Shown: positions 22,964-32,380 of the stretch, in pieces | Layout: each line of letters begins with the position of its first letter | How positions within the stretch are numbered: position 1 is the stretch's first letter | Program-made: the position numbers and the translations under genes | The notes under the pieces: model-generated | Databases searched by the model: none | The model's input: only the letters and a program-made list of their open reading frames with translations | Told to the model about the DNA's origin: nothing | From: an uncultured Bacteroidia bacterium | GTDB lineage: Bacteria > Bacteroidota > Bacteroidia > Bacteroidales > UBA932 | DNA: 37,345 nucleotides | Assembly (NCBI GenBank): GCA_902761655.1 | Contig: CACWLD010000011.1 | Span: forward strand, 35,600 to 72,944 | Reading direction: 5' to 3'

Positions 22964-25900
22964 TTATTTTAATTCCGCTTCGCAGGTCATACCAAGGCGC
23001 TCCAACCCTTCTATAAGGGCTTCGCAGACGCGGATTTTAGCTGCTTTGGAGAACAGCGGCAGCTGGTAGCCGGTATTACCGTCGTAGCAGGTAACCTTCA
23101 GGGTGGTGTCTCCCTTGTGCTTCTTGAGGAGTTTCAGAAGGTTCTTGCGGAAATCCGGACTCAGGATCTTTGTGTTTATGTTTATGTTCAGATAGGCTAT
23201 GCGGTCGTCATTGAGGTTGCCCAGGAAACTGATGTTGTTTATGTCAAGCCCGAACTGCCCGTCGCCCCTGAAGCGCTGCTCCTTGATTTCGGCCTCAACG
23301 TAAATGGCCTCGTGCAGGTTCAGGAAGCCTATGAACCTTTCATAGTCCTTCCCGAACAGGGCCATCTCGTACACGCCGCTCTCGTCCTCCAGGGTAATCC
23401 TCTTGCCCTTGCGGTTGTTCTTAGTGAGAAGGTCCTTGGTATCGGTGATGATGCCCGCGAAGTTCACCTTGCGGCCTTTCTTGGCGGCCTGGCAATCGTC
23501 AATCTCGTCCTTGAGGGAGGCCAGCTTGACATTGGTGTAGGTGCGCATCTCAAAAGCGTACTTGTCCAGAGGATGGGACGATATGTACATTCCCACCAGT
23601 TCCTTCTCCTGCTGGAGAAGCGCCAGGCGGTCCTCTTCCTGAGTCATCTCAGGGAATTCCGGGCGCACGGGCTTCATCTCCTCAACCTCTCCGAACAGGG
23701 ATGTTGCGGCATCCACCTGGTCGTTGCGGTAAAGTTCCGCGTAGTGCACCAGTTCGTCAATGAACATATCGCCGCTCTTCCCAGGAAGGAAATACTGGCT
23801 TCGCTTGTATTTGAAGGAATCCAGCGCGCCTGTGTAAATGAGGGACTCCAATGCCTTGCGGTTCACAATGCCAGCCATCCTTTCCATAAAGTCGAAAGGA
23901 TCCTTGAAGGCTCCCCCGCTCTCCCTCTCCTTGATGATGGCTTCCACAATGTTTCCGCCAAAGCCTTTGATTCCGCCAAGGCCGAAGCGAATCTCCCCTG
24001 CCTTGTTCACGGAGAACTGGGACTGGGACTCGTTCACATCAGGGCTGGTAACCTTGATTCCGTTCTTGCGGCAGTCCGCCATTATCTCCTTGAGCTCATC
24101 CATATTGGAGGCGTTCTGGGTGAGGTTGGAGGCCTGGAACTCAGATGGATAGTGAGCCTTGAGGTATGCGGTCTGGTAACTTACCCACGCGTAGCAGGTA
24201 GCGTGGGACTTGTTGAACGCATACTTGGCAAAGGCTTCCCAGTCTTTCCATATCTTTTCCAGCATACTGTCCGGATGGCCTTTCTCCTTGCCCCCGTCCA
24301 TAAAGGAAACTTTCAGTTTGTCCAGCTCTTCCTTCTTCTTTTTTCCCATAGCCTTTCGCAGATGGTCCGCCTGGCCTTTTGTAAAGCCGGCCAGTTTCTG
24401 CGAAAGCCTCATCACCTGCTCCTGATAAACGGTTACGCCGTAGGTTTCCTGAAGGTCTTCCTCCATATCCGGAAGGTCGTAGGCAATCTTGGTGGGGTCC
24501 GTCTTTCTGGCTACAAAGTCCGGGATGTAATCCATAGGACCCGGACGGTAGAGGGCGTTCATTGCTATGAGATCCTCGAACCTTTCAGGACGCAGCTTCA
24601 TAAGCCACTCCTTCATTCCGGTGGATTCAAACTGGAATATGCTCTTGGTGTCTCCACGGCTGTAGAGGTCGTATACGGCAGGGTCGTCTATTGGGATGGC
24701 CTCTATGTCTATATCCTTGCCGTGGTTCTGCTTGACCATTGCAAGGCAGCGGTCTATGATGGAAAGGGTCTTGAGGCCCAGGAAGTCCATCTTGAGCATT
24801 CCTACATCCTCTATCTTGGTGCCCTCGTACTGGCTTACCCACACCTTTTGCCCGGTTGCCTTGTCCACGCCCATTGTGATTGGGATGTAGTCCGTAAGGT
24901 TGCCGCGGCCTATGATCATTGCGCAGGCGTGGATGCCCACCTGGCGGATGCATCCCTCCAGGCGCAATGCAAAGTCCAGGACCTCCTTGACAAGCGGAGC
25001 CCCGTTCTCATACTCTTCCTTGAGTTCCTTTATATACTTGACGCTGTTGGCCAGGGTTGGCTTCATCTCCTTCTCCTGCCCGTCAACCTTGATGGTGAAA
25101 GGACGGTCAGGAATCATCTTGGTGAGGCGGTTGGACTCCGGGATGCTCAGATTGGCTATCCTGGCCATATCCTTCACGGCCAGTTTTGCCGCCATTGTTC
25201 CAAAGGTGATTACGTGCGATATGTGGTCAGCTCCGTATTTGTCCTGGACGTACTGGATTACGCGGTAGCGGCCTTCGTCGTCAAAGTCAACGTCTATATC
25301 AGGCATTGAGATACGGTCCGGGTTCAGGAAACGCTCAAACAGGAGACCGTACCTGATTGGGTCAAGATTGGTGATTCCCAGGCAGTAGGCCACCATTGAG
25401 CCGGCGGCGGAACCCCTTCCGGGGCCCACGGAAATGCCGTTGCGCCTGGCCCAGCCAATGAAATCCTGCACAATGAGGAAGTAATCCGGGAAACCCATTC
25501 CGGATATGGTCATAAGCTCAAAGTGGAGGCGGTTCTCCTGGTCAGGCGTGAGCTGGGCGCCATAGCGCCTGTGAGCGCCCTGATAGGAGAGGTGGCACAG
25601 GAACGCCACGGAGCGGCAGAACTCATCGCCGCGATATTTCTTCTCCTTGACGTTTCCCTGCTTGTCCTTGACAATCTCGTACTTGCCGTTCTCTATGATA
25701 TCGGCATATTTTGCAAGGTGTGCGTCAATGTCCGCAAGGAAGGCGGGGTCTATCTCGAACTTGGGAAGCACGTGGCCCCTGTCAATGGTGTAGGCCTCAA
25801 TCTTGTCAAGGACCTCCAGCGTGTTGGAGATAGCCTCCGGATGGTCAGGGAACAGTGCGGACATTTCCTCCTCGCTCTTGAGGTACTCCTGCTGGGTGTA

Positions 25901-26635
25901 GCGCAGGCGTTTGGGATCGTCCACGGCGGAGTTGGTGGTGAGGCAGATGAGGCGGTCGTGGGCGGGGCCGTCGTCCTTGTTCACAAAGTGAACGTCGTTG
26001 GTGGCCACCACCTTCACGCCGTGCTTCTGCGCCAGCTTGAAGATTTCCTGGGTATAGAACTTCTGCTTTTCGTACAGCTCCAGGCTCATCCCCGGAACCT
26101 CCGTCTTGTGGAGCATCACCTCCAGGTAATAGTCATCGCCAAAGACCTTCTTGTGCCACTGGATGGCGGCATCGGCGCCGGCGGCGTCGCCAGCGACAAT
26201 TGCCCGCGGCACCTCTCCCGCCAGACAGGCGGAGCAGCATATAAGGTCTGCGGCGTACTTCTCTATTACCTCGTGCGAGACGCGGGGGCGGTTGTAGAAG
26301 CCCTCTATGTGCGCGGTGGACACTATCTTCATAAGATTCTTGTAGCCGTTGTAGTTCTTGGCAAGCAGGATCAGGTGATAGTATTTGCCGTGCTCCTTGT
26401 CGTGGATGCGGTGGTCATACTTGGAAACGTACACCTCGCAACCCACTATGGGCTTGATCTCAGGAAATTTCTTGGCTACGTCCAGGAAGTCCTTCACGCC
26501 GTACATATTGCCGTGGTCCGTGATGGCCAGGCCCGGCATACCCAGTTCCGAAGCCCTCTTGAAGAGCTTGGAAATATCGGACATTCCATCCAGGATGGAG
26601 TACTGGGTATGGACGTGAAGATGGACGAAAGACAT
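22964..26635 (-). CDS. dnaE: DNA polymerase III alpha subunit
   Basis: The replicative polymerase catalytic subunit, 1223 residues, a normal length. The N-terminal PHP domain starts FVHLHVHTQYSILDG and contains ITDHGNMYG. The polymerase core has GPGRGSAAGSMVAYCLGIT and the catalytic aspartates in PDIDVDFDD. The finger and helix-hairpin-helix regions include FNKSHATCYAWVSYQTAYLKAHYP. The C-terminus has an OB-fold segment (VNFAGIITDTKDLLTKNNRKGKRITLEDESG). The ATG at 26635 is fixed by the canonical N-terminus. The start lies only 13 bp after the secDF terminator, with a -7 box 4 bp before ATG, so the mRNA may be leaderless. No proofreading exonuclease domain is fused. Confidence 0.97.
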   Translation of the reverse strand: MSFVHLHVHTQYSILDGMSDISKLFKRASELGMPGLAITDHGNMYGVKDFLDVAKKFPEIKPIVGCEVYVSKYDHRIHDKEHGKYYHLILLAKNYNGYKNLMKIVSTAHIEGFYNRPRVSHEVIEKYAADLICCSACLAGEVPRAIVAGDAAGADAAIQWHKKVFGDDYYLEVMLHKTEVPGMSLELYEKQKFYTQEIFKLAQKHGVKVVATNDVHFVNKDDGPAHDRLICLTTNSAVDDPKRLRYTQQEYLKSEEEMSALFPDHPEAISNTLEVLDKIEAYTIDRGHVLPKFEIDPAFLADIDAHLAKYADIIENGKYEIVKDKQGNVKEKKYRGDEFCRSVAFLCHLSYQGAHRRYGAQLTPDQENRLHFELMTISGMGFPDYFLIVQDFIGWARRNGISVGPGRGSAAGSMVAYCLGITNLDPIRYGLLFERFLNPDRISMPDIDVDFDDEGRYRVIQYVQDKYGADHISHVITFGTMAAKLAVKDMARIANLSIPESNRLTKMIPDRPFTIKVDGQEKEMKPTLANSVKYIKELKEEYENGAPLVKEVLDFALRLEGCIRQVGIHACAMIIGRGNLTDYIPITMGVDKATGQKVWVSQYEGTKIEDVGMLKMDFLGLKTLSIIDRCLAMVKQNHGKDIDIEAIPIDDPAVYDLYSRGDTKSIFQFESTGMKEWLMKLRPERFEDLIAMNALYRPGPMDYIPDFVARKTDPTKIAYDLPDMEEDLQETYGVTVYQEQVMRLSQKLAGFTKGQADHLRKAMGKKKKEELDKLKVSFMDGGKEKGHPDSMLEKIWKDWEAFAKYAFNKSHATCYAWVSYQTAYLKAHYPSEFQASNLTQNASNMDELKEIMADCRKNGIKVTSPDVNESQSQFSVNKAGEIRFGLGGIKGFGGNIVEAIIKERESGGAFKDPFDFMERMAGIVNRKALESLIYTGALDSFKYKRSQYFLPGKSGDMFIDELVHYAELYRNDQVDAATSLFGEVEEMKPVRPEFPEMTQEEDRLALLQQEKELVGMYISSHPLDKYAFEMRTYTNVKLASLKDEIDDCQAAKKGRKVNFAGIITDTKDLLTKNNRKGKRITLEDESGVYEMALFGKDYERFIGFLNLHEAIYVEAEIKEQRFRGDGQFGLDINNISFLGNLNDDRIAYLNININTKILSPDFRKNLLKLLKKHKGDTTLKVTCYDGNTGYQLPLFSKAAKIRVCEALIEGLERLGMTCEAELK

Positions 26636-26639
26636 AACA

Positions 26640-26647
26640 CAAAACTA
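26640..26647 (-). promoter_or_regulatory. -7 box at the dnaE start
   Basis: TAGTTTTG on the minus strand ends 4 nt before the dnaE ATG. A transcript starting about 7 nt downstream would begin at or just before the start codon. No -33 TTTG is present. Confidence 0.4.
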
Positions 26648-26648
26648 C

Positions 26649-26684
26649 AAAAAAACGCCCGTATTCCGTAGTGGAAAACGGGCG
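26649..26684 (-). terminator. Terminator of secDF
   Basis: On the minus strand CGCCCGTTTTCC pairs with GGAATACGGGCG (26673-26684 with 26656-26667, one mismatch) around a 5-nt loop, followed by seven T. Confidence 0.85.
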
Positions 26685-26705
26685 AATTTCTATAAAGTTT
26701 TCAAC

Positions 26706-29700
26706 CTACTTCTTAGCAGGAACTTTGGTTTCGGATTTAGTAATATTCTTCATTGTAACATCGTACATAATCGGGGTACCGATCATAATTGATGCGTAAG
26801 TTCCAATGATAACACCAAGTACAAGAGCTACTGCAAGACCCCTGATTGACTCGCCTCCGAATATTGCAATTGCAATCATAGGAAGGAGGGTTGAGAGAGA
26901 GGTGTTCACGGTACGTGTCAGAGTTGCGTTGAGTGACTCGTTTACAGTGTCCTTGAAGTTGGCGTTGGGGTGCTTGGCCAGGTTCTCACGGATACGGTCG
27001 AAGATAACCACGTTATCGTTGATAGCGTAACCGATAATTGTAAGGATGGCCGCGATGAAGGTCTGGTCTACGTCAAGGTTGAACGGCAGGATTCCTGAGA
27101 ACAGGGAGAAGAAGCCGATAACGATGATTGTGGTATGGGCCAGTGAAACAACTCCACCAAGTCCCCAGGTCCACTTGCGGAACCTCATTGCAATGTAACC
27201 GAAGATTACGATCAGGGCAAGGATTACGGAGATCACTGCAGAACGCTTGATGTCGTTTGCGATGGTTGCTCCCACCTTGTCGGAACTGATGATTCCGTTA
27301 GGGTTGTCAAGTGTTGATATGAATCCCTCAAGAGGAACATCCTCTGTGAAGAACGGCTTGAGAGCCTTGTAGAGCATATTCTCGATCTCAGCGTCAACGT
27401 CAGAAGACTCATCCTCGTACTTGTAGGAGGTGGTGATCTTCATCTGGCTGTCGCCTCCGAACTGCTTAACTTCCGCTGAGGAGTTTGCAACTCCGTTGGC
27501 TGCGGCTGCGTCGTTGAATACATCCAGAACGGCCTCGCGTACGTCCTCTGCCTGAACCGGCTTGTCAAAGCGTACTACATAGGTACGGCCTCCAGTGAAG
27601 TCTACACCGTAGGTGAATCCCTTGAATGCCATTGACAGGATTGCGATGACGATCAATGCGCCGGAGATGATGTAAGACCACTTGCGTGCGCCAAGGAAGT
27701 CGATATGGGTGTTCTTGAGGAAGTTGCGGGTGAGCTTGCTGTCGAATGTGATCTCCTTGCCCTTTGCAACCCTTGCCTCAAGGATGAGCCTGGTGATGAA
27801 GATAGAGGTGAGTACGGAAGTGATGATACCGATGATCAAGGTTGTAGCGAATCCCTGGATAGGACCGGAACCGAATACGAACAGAACGATACCGGTGAGG
27901 AGGGTTGTGATCTGACCGTCGATAATTGCTGAGTAAGCGTTCTTGTAACCATCCTTGATTGCAAGACCGATTCCCTTGCCGGCCTTAAGCTCTTCCTTGA
28001 TACGCTCGTAGATAATAACGTTTGCGTCCACGGCCATACCCAAGGTAAGTACCAAACCTGCGATACCAGGCAGTGTGAGCACTGCTCCGAATGCTGCCAG
28101 CGTACCGAACAGGAGAACCACGTTGGTAAGGAGGGCGATATCTGCTGCCAAACCTGCGCCTCTGTAGAAGAAGATCATAAACAGAAGCACAAGGATGAAG
28201 GCGATGATGAAGGAGATGAGTCCGGAACGGATTGACTCTGCACCAAGGGAAGGTCCTACAACCTGCTCCTGAACGATAGTTGCAGGTGCAGGGAGTTTAC
28301 CTGACTTGAGCACGTTGGTAAGGTCAGTTGCCTCTTCAACGGTGAAGTTTCCGGAAATCTCTGAGTTACCTCCGGTGATTTCGGTATTTACGGTAGGATA
28401 TGAATAAACGGCACCGTCAAGCACAATTGCAACCTGACGTCCGATGTTCTCCTTTGTGAGGCGGGCCCAGGTGTTTGCGCCTTCCGCGTTCATTGACATT
28501 GAAACGGACGGGTTGGCGGCAGTGCGCTGGTTGCTGTATGATACGCGGGCGTCTGTAACAACGTCTCCGTCAAGAGGAGCCTTTCCGTCACGGGAAGAAG
28601 CCTTGATGGCTACAAGCTCGTAAACGTTGTCGCCGGCGAAGAACTGGCTGGGCTTAGCGCTCCACATAGGGATGAACTCTGCGGGGAAGAGGTCAGCAAC
28701 CTGAGGCATTGCCAGATACTTGTCAACAACTGCCATATCGGAAGATGAAGCGAATCCCAGGCAGGCGTTGCCGTTCATATTGGAAAGCTGCAATACGGAG
28801 AACAGAGGGTTCTGCTTCTTGTAAGCGTCCAGCTGGGCGTCGGTCATAGTGTCCTCTGTGTTGGCGGCGATTTCCTCTGAAAGGATATCGGCGTTCTCTG
28901 CAGGGGTCTCCTCTGCTTTCTCTACTGCTGCGTCTGCATCCTCATCGGCCAGGAGCTGTGCAAGGAGTGCGTTGGCCTGTACCAGGTAAGGATAGATCTC
29001 AGTGTACTCGTATGTTGTCCAGAACTCGAGGGAAGCGGTTCCCTGGAGCAGCTTGCGGACACGCTCAGGCTCCTTTACGCCCGGAAGCTCCACGAGGATC
29101 CTTCCGGTGTTGCCAATCTTCTGGATGGAAGGAGAGGTAACTCCAAAGCGGTCGATACGGTTGCGGAGTACGTTGAAAGAGTTGGCAATGGCACTCTCGG
29201 CCTCGTCCTTGATAACTGAAAGGACTGCATCGTCTGTAGACTCCGGAGTGATCTTGTCCCTGAGCTCGTATGTTCCGAAGATCTGAGCGAGCCTCTGGCC
29301 GCCTGCAACCTCTTTCCAAGCGTCACCGAACAGGGTGATGAGATCGGACTGGGAAGAAACGCTGCGCTCCTTTGCCAGGGCGAGAGCCTGCTCGAAAGCG
29401 GGTGTTGCGTTGTCTCCGGCCAGAGCCTTGATAAGATCTTCCAACTGAACCTGGAGCATTACGTTCATACCGCCCTTGAGGTCCAGACCAAGATTTATCT
29501 GCTTAGCCTGTACGTCCTTGAATGTGTATCCGAAGTATACTTTTTCTGAAGAGAGTGAATCTGTGTATCTCTTCTGCTGTTCCTTGCGGAGAGAATCCAG
29601 GTAGAAAGCCTGGTCTGCGAGAGGAACTCTGCCGAATGCAGCTGAATTCTGGAAAGCCGTAACGGCATCTTCGGCATACTTTTTGGCCTTCTTCTCCTGG

Positions 29701-29789
29701 ATTGAGTTAACCAGGGTGAAGGAAAGCTGCCAGATGCAGGCCAGGACCAGAAGGATAGCTACAAGTCTGATAGCGCCTTTACTTTGCAT
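26706..29789 (-). CDS. secDF: Fused protein-export membrane protein SecDF
   Basis: SecD and SecF use the proton gradient to pull exported proteins through SecYEG from the periplasmic side. Here both are one 1027-residue chain, as usual in Bacteroidota. The SecD half has an N-terminal helix, the LGLDLKGGMNVMLQV motif and a large periplasmic P1 domain (about 60-520). Six helices follow (GLISFIIAFILVLLFMIFFY and others), with the GLVLTLGMAVDANVIIYERIKEE motif. The SecF half starts near residue 690 (FLGARKWSYIISG) and has TYGVDFTGGRTYVVRF and IGYAINDNVVIFDRIREN. An acidic, low-complexity insert (about residues 285-315) lies in P1. It has a strong terminator and a -7 box at 29845-29852. Confidence 0.97.
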   Translation of the reverse strand: MQSKGAIRLVAILLVLACIWQLSFTLVNSIQEKKAKKYAEDAVTAFQNSAAFGRVPLADQAFYLDSLRKEQQKRYTDSLSSEKVYFGYTFKDVQAKQINLGLDLKGGMNVMLQVQLEDLIKALAGDNATPAFEQALALAKERSVSSQSDLITLFGDAWKEVAGGQRLAQIFGTYELRDKITPESTDDAVLSVIKDEAESAIANSFNVLRNRIDRFGVTSPSIQKIGNTGRILVELPGVKEPERVRKLLQGTASLEFWTTYEYTEIYPYLVQANALLAQLLADEDADAAVEKAEETPAENADILSEEIAANTEDTMTDAQLDAYKKQNPLFSVLQLSNMNGNACLGFASSSDMAVVDKYLAMPQVADLFPAEFIPMWSAKPSQFFAGDNVYELVAIKASSRDGKAPLDGDVVTDARVSYSNQRTAANPSVSMSMNAEGANTWARLTKENIGRQVAIVLDGAVYSYPTVNTEITGGNSEISGNFTVEEATDLTNVLKSGKLPAPATIVQEQVVGPSLGAESIRSGLISFIIAFILVLLFMIFFYRGAGLAADIALLTNVVLLFGTLAAFGAVLTLPGIAGLVLTLGMAVDANVIIYERIKEELKAGKGIGLAIKDGYKNAYSAIIDGQITTLLTGIVLFVFGSGPIQGFATTLIIGIITSVLTSIFITRLILEARVAKGKEITFDSKLTRNFLKNTHIDFLGARKWSYIISGALIVIAILSMAFKGFTYGVDFTGGRTYVVRFDKPVQAEDVREAVLDVFNDAAAANGVANSSAEVKQFGGDSQMKITTSYKYEDESSDVDAEIENMLYKALKPFFTEDVPLEGFISTLDNPNGIISSDKVGATIANDIKRSAVISVILALIVIFGYIAMRFRKWTWGLGGVVSLAHTTIIVIGFFSLFSGILPFNLDVDQTFIAAILTIIGYAINDNVVIFDRIRENLAKHPNANFKDTVNESLNATLTRTVNTSLSTLLPMIAIAIFGGESIRGLAVALVLGVIIGTYASIMIGTPIMYDVTMKNITKSETKVPAKK

Positions 29790-29844
29790 AACTGTTAATA
29801 TTTCTTAAATTTATATTGTCTGGATAGTTGTCCAAAATAGTTTG

Positions 29845-29852
29845 CAAATTTA
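29845..29852 (-). promoter_or_regulatory. -7 box for secDF
   Basis: TAAATTTG on the minus strand, 55 bp before the secDF start at 29789. The -33 position reads CTTT, which is a poor match. Confidence 0.55.
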
Positions 29853-29894
29853 GTATTTTTTTAATAGAAATAAAGTTTCTTTCCAAGTATTTCG

Positions 29895-29902
29895 TATTTT
29901 TG
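29895..29902 (+). promoter_or_regulatory. -7 box for the beta-propeller protein gene
   Basis: TATTTTTG lies 24 bp before the ATG at 29927, divergent from the secDF box 43 bp away. Confidence 0.55.
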
Positions 29903-29926
29903 CGCTTACACTTTAACATTATCCGC

Positions 29927-31444
29927 ATGAAAACCTTCGCAAAGGTGTTATCCTTGGTCATTATTCTGGCTTTGTGCCCCATAGCGGGCCTCCGGGCTCA
30001 GAACAAGGCCGATTCTTTGCGCAAGGCATACGATTTTGCAGGCGCCGTGGACCTGTGCGGTCAGATGATCTCCTCCACGGAAGACTCCCTTGAACGGGAA
30101 ATGTGGGACGCCTCTATGGTGCTGGCCCAGAACGGGCTCAGTATGACGGAGTTCTGCCTTGACCCAGAGGTGGTGGCAAAGGTCCGCCTCCCCATCAAGG
30201 ACTTCCACCTGTTCTACCCAATGCAGGCCGGAAGCTGGTACCCTGTGCCCAACCAGCTGGATTCTTCTGAATTCGACGGCTTTGCCCAGGCGCTCTACTT
30301 CCCGCGCGGCGCAGATGAGATTTACTTCTCCGCTCCGGATTCAAGCGGTTTCAGGAACATCTACCAGACACAGTACCTGGACTCCTTGTGGTCCGTACCT
30401 GAGTCTGTGTACGATATGATCACCTCCCAGTCCAACGAGATATATCCCCTTCTGAGCCCGGACGGCCAGACCCTGTTCTTCGCTTCCGACGGCCTGTACG
30501 GAATGGGCGGCTATGACATTTACTCCACCTCCTGGAACCCTGACACGGAGTCCTGGGAAATGCCCGTGAACCTGGGATTCCCGTTCTCCTCCCCGTATGA
30601 CGATTTCCTGTTCTACAACACTCCGGACGGCAAATATTCCATCTTCGCATCCAACCGCGAGACCTCGCGCGACAGCGTGAATATATATGTATTGGCATAC
30701 GACAGCAACCCTATCCGCCGTGCCATAAACGACACGGACCGCCTGCGGGAGATAGCATCCCTCAACCCCAAGACATCCGCCAAGATAGACAACACCTCCG
30801 CGGTAAGATCCTCCCTGGTGGAGAATTCCGAGGTTCAGAAATACTCCCTCCAGGCAGACCTGGTAAAATCCCTGCGCGACTCCCTGTACCGCTTCCACGA
30901 CCAGATTGACGTGGCCGAGCTGCAGGGCCGCCTGAACGAAGCCATCCGGACGCTCCAGCGTCTGGAGATGGACTTCCTTTCCAGCGGCCTGTCCTTTGAC
31001 CTCAGCGCCCTGCAGAAAGAAACCCAGCGCCAGGTTGTGGGCGTAAAATCCGGCTTCACCTTCAGTAAGAATGAACCCGGCTCGGAGTTCCACCTGGACA
31101 TTGAACAGCCCGAACCCTCAGAGGAAGACGCCGCCGCTGCAGCTGCCGCCGCGCGGCAGAAGCAGAACGCCCGTCGCTCCAAGGCCAAGCCCGTGGAAAT
31201 CACCCGCTACAACCTTGTAATAACCCCGGCCAACGGCCGCGCCCTGTCCTCCGCCGCAATCTCCGCCATCCGCTCCTGCACATCCAAGGACATTATCCGT
31301 CATCTGGACGATGGCGTCGTGACCTTCCGCATAGGGCAGTTCGACACCCCGGATCCCATCCACATTATCATAGAGCAACTGGCCCGCAACGGCGAACAAA
31401 ACTGCACCATACAGGAAGAAACCATCACCGTCCAGCAGCCGTAA
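29927..31444 (+). CDS. Exported PD40-type beta-propeller protein
   Basis: A 505-residue exported protein. The ATG at 29927 opens a clean signal peptide (about 1-24, ending GLRAQ); an upstream in-frame extension lacks any signal sequence. Residues about 110-270 hold WD40-like PD40 repeats (ALYFPRGADEIYFSAPD, YPLLSPDGQTLFFASD, DDFLFYNTPDGKYSIFAS). A helical, coiled-coil-prone region follows (about 325-375). Next comes an Ala-rich stretch (EEDAAAAAAAARQKQ). The last 60 residues contain VVTFRIGQFDTPDPIHIIIEQLARNG, which recalls a SPOR-type repeat. PD40 proteins in this phylum often serve envelope or type IX secretion assembly, for example PorE, but the OmpA domain of PorE is absent. The exact role is unknown. 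Confidence 0.8.
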   Translation: MKTFAKVLSLVIILALCPIAGLRAQNKADSLRKAYDFAGAVDLCGQMISSTEDSLEREMWDASMVLAQNGLSMTEFCLDPEVVAKVRLPIKDFHLFYPMQAGSWYPVPNQLDSSEFDGFAQALYFPRGADEIYFSAPDSSGFRNIYQTQYLDSLWSVPESVYDMITSQSNEIYPLLSPDGQTLFFASDGLYGMGGYDIYSTSWNPDTESWEMPVNLGFPFSSPYDDFLFYNTPDGKYSIFASNRETSRDSVNIYVLAYDSNPIRRAINDTDRLREIASLNPKTSAKIDNTSAVRSSLVENSEVQKYSLQADLVKSLRDSLYRFHDQIDVAELQGRLNEAIRTLQRLEMDFLSSGLSFDLSALQKETQRQVVGVKSGFTFSKNEPGSEFHLDIEQPEPSEEDAAAAAAAARQKQNARRSKAKPVEITRYNLVITPANGRALSSAAISAIRSCTSKDIIRHLDDGVVTFRIGQFDTPDPIHIIIEQLARNGEQNCTIQEETITVQQP

Positions 31445-31456
31445 GCGTCCAAAACT

Positions 31457-31487
31457 ATTGCGAAACAAATTTTTATATGTATATTTG
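31457..31487 (+). promoter_or_regulatory. Promoter of tRNA-Ser
   Basis: TATATTTG (31480-31487) with ATTG 19 nt upstream (31457-31460, one mismatch to TTTG), 34 bp before the mature tRNA. Confidence 0.65.
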
Positions 31488-31521
31488 CCATCCCATTTGG
31501 TAAAACCACAGTGGTGAGATT

Positions 31522-31613
31522 GGAGAGGTGGGTGAGTGGCTGAAACCACCGGTTTGCTAAACCGACGTACGCTTCACGGCGTACCACGAGTTCGAATCTC
31601 GTCCTCTCCGCCA
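31522..31613 (+). tRNA. tRNA-Ser (anticodon GCT)
   Basis: A class II tRNA with a long variable arm. The acceptor stem is GGAGAGG/CCTCTCC, the anticodon loop TTGCTAA has GCT, and the variable-arm hairpin is GTACGC-TTCAC-GGCGTAC. The T-arm is ACGAG-TTCGAAT-CTCGT and the discriminator is G at 31610. CCA is encoded (31611-31613). The sequence character changes just behind it, so it is the likely attachment gene of the island. Confidence 0.96.
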
Positions 31614-31642
31614 GACTAATTGATTATCAATTAGTTGCAACA

Positions 31643-31687
31643 AAAGCCCCAAGAATGGCCCCAAATTTACGGCCGTTTTGGGGCTTT
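31643..31687 (+). terminator. Terminator hairpin behind tRNA-Ser
   Basis: AAAGCCCCAA (31643-31652) pairs perfectly with TTGGGGCTTT (31678-31687), with an inner GGCC/GGCC pair. The preceding CTAATTGA/TCAATTAG hairpin (31616-31634) lies directly at the tRNA end and may be part of an attachment site. No gene is seen in 31614-31806. Confidence 0.6.
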
Positions 31688-31806
31688 AATCGTTCCTGAT
31701 ACTAAGCGATAGTTTAAGCAATTTCCGGAGGAATAGTCGCAAAAAAAATCGCTGAAAAAAATAGTTTTTTCCAGCGACATAAGCGACACAACCGACATTT
31801 TTATAA

Positions 31807-32334
31807 TCATTGTCGTTCGGCTGCAAAAGTAGGTGACATCTTTGAGAAGGCTTCAGCCAGTTTTGAATAAGCGTCCCGAAGCGACAGAAGTTCCGCATCT
31901 TTTTTCTTTGATTCTTCCTTCTCTCTGTCCAGTTCATCCTGCAACCGTTTCACTTTCTCTGCAAGTTCAGATTCCCGGGCAAGAAGCTCCGCGCTCCTTT
32001 CTTCCTCGCTTTTTCCCTTGGCAAGCATAATATCATTCATCGCGGCGTCGGCATAAAGGAAACCGAATCCGTGAAGAAGAAACTCCTCGTTATACCCAAA
32101 GGCTAAAGCATAAGCATGGGCGGTCCTTTTCCCAAAAGGACGTCTGCCGGACAGTTGGTTCGTTACCACCTGTTTTTTTACTCCGAGTCTCTCCCCAGCG
32201 GCAGCGTGGGTGATCCCTTTCAACTTAAAATCTGCAGCGACGATCCTGCAAATCTCCTCCCTGGATTTCAGCCGGGAAGTATAATCGAACTCCGCCGGGC
32301 TGACGATAGGCGTGCTATTCTCTTCCATAAACAC
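31807..32334 (-). CDS. HTH regulator with C-terminal coiled coil
   Basis: A 175-residue protein with an XRE-like helix-turn-helix at about residues 27-75 (EEICRIVAADFKLKGITHAAAGERLGVKKQVVTNQLSGRR). The C-terminal coiled coil (about 110-165) is rich in Glu and Lys. The coiled coil probably mediates oligomerisation. It is divergent from the DUF3853-primase operon across a 274-bp AT-rich gap that holds both promoters and repeated TAAACT sites next to its own start, so it is a likely repressor of the element and of itself. The start may be ATG 32334 or the ATG two codons on (MEENSTP). Similar regulators stand beside replication genes of Bacteroidales elements. Confidence 0.78.
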   Translation of the reverse strand: MFMEENSTPIVSPAEFDYTSRLKSREEICRIVAADFKLKGITHAAAGERLGVKKQVVTNQLSGRRPFGKRTAHAYALAFGYNEEFLLHGFGFLYADAAMNDIMLAKGKSEEERSAELLARESELAEKVKRLQDELDREKEESKKKDAELLSLRDAYSKLAEAFSKMSPTFAAERQ

Positions 32335-32340
32335 TTGTCC

Positions 32341-32368
32341 AGTTTAAACTAAACTGCTGTACTAAACT
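32341..32368 (-). promoter_or_regulatory. Candidate operator: repeated TAAACT
   Basis: TAAACT occurs three times in one direction (32345-32350, 32350-32355, 32363-32368), and AGTTTAAACT (32341-32350) is a perfect 10-bp palindrome. The cluster lies between the -7 box at 32381-32388 and the HTH start, where bound protein would block transcription. Confidence 0.5.
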
Positions 32369-32380
32369 GATTGGATAATG

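Noticed and set aside
23117-25309. A 730-codon open frame on the plus strand opposite dnaE
   Set aside because: It is antisense to strongly conserved dnaE sequence, lacks recognisable motifs and reflects third-position GC bias. Similar long antisense frames lie opposite fusA (3349-4287), clpB (10152-10961) and dnaE (25523-26671).
29828-29926. A longer N-terminus for the beta-propeller protein
   Set aside because: The upstream codons precede and include the promoter region, and they would bury the clean signal peptide starting at 29927.
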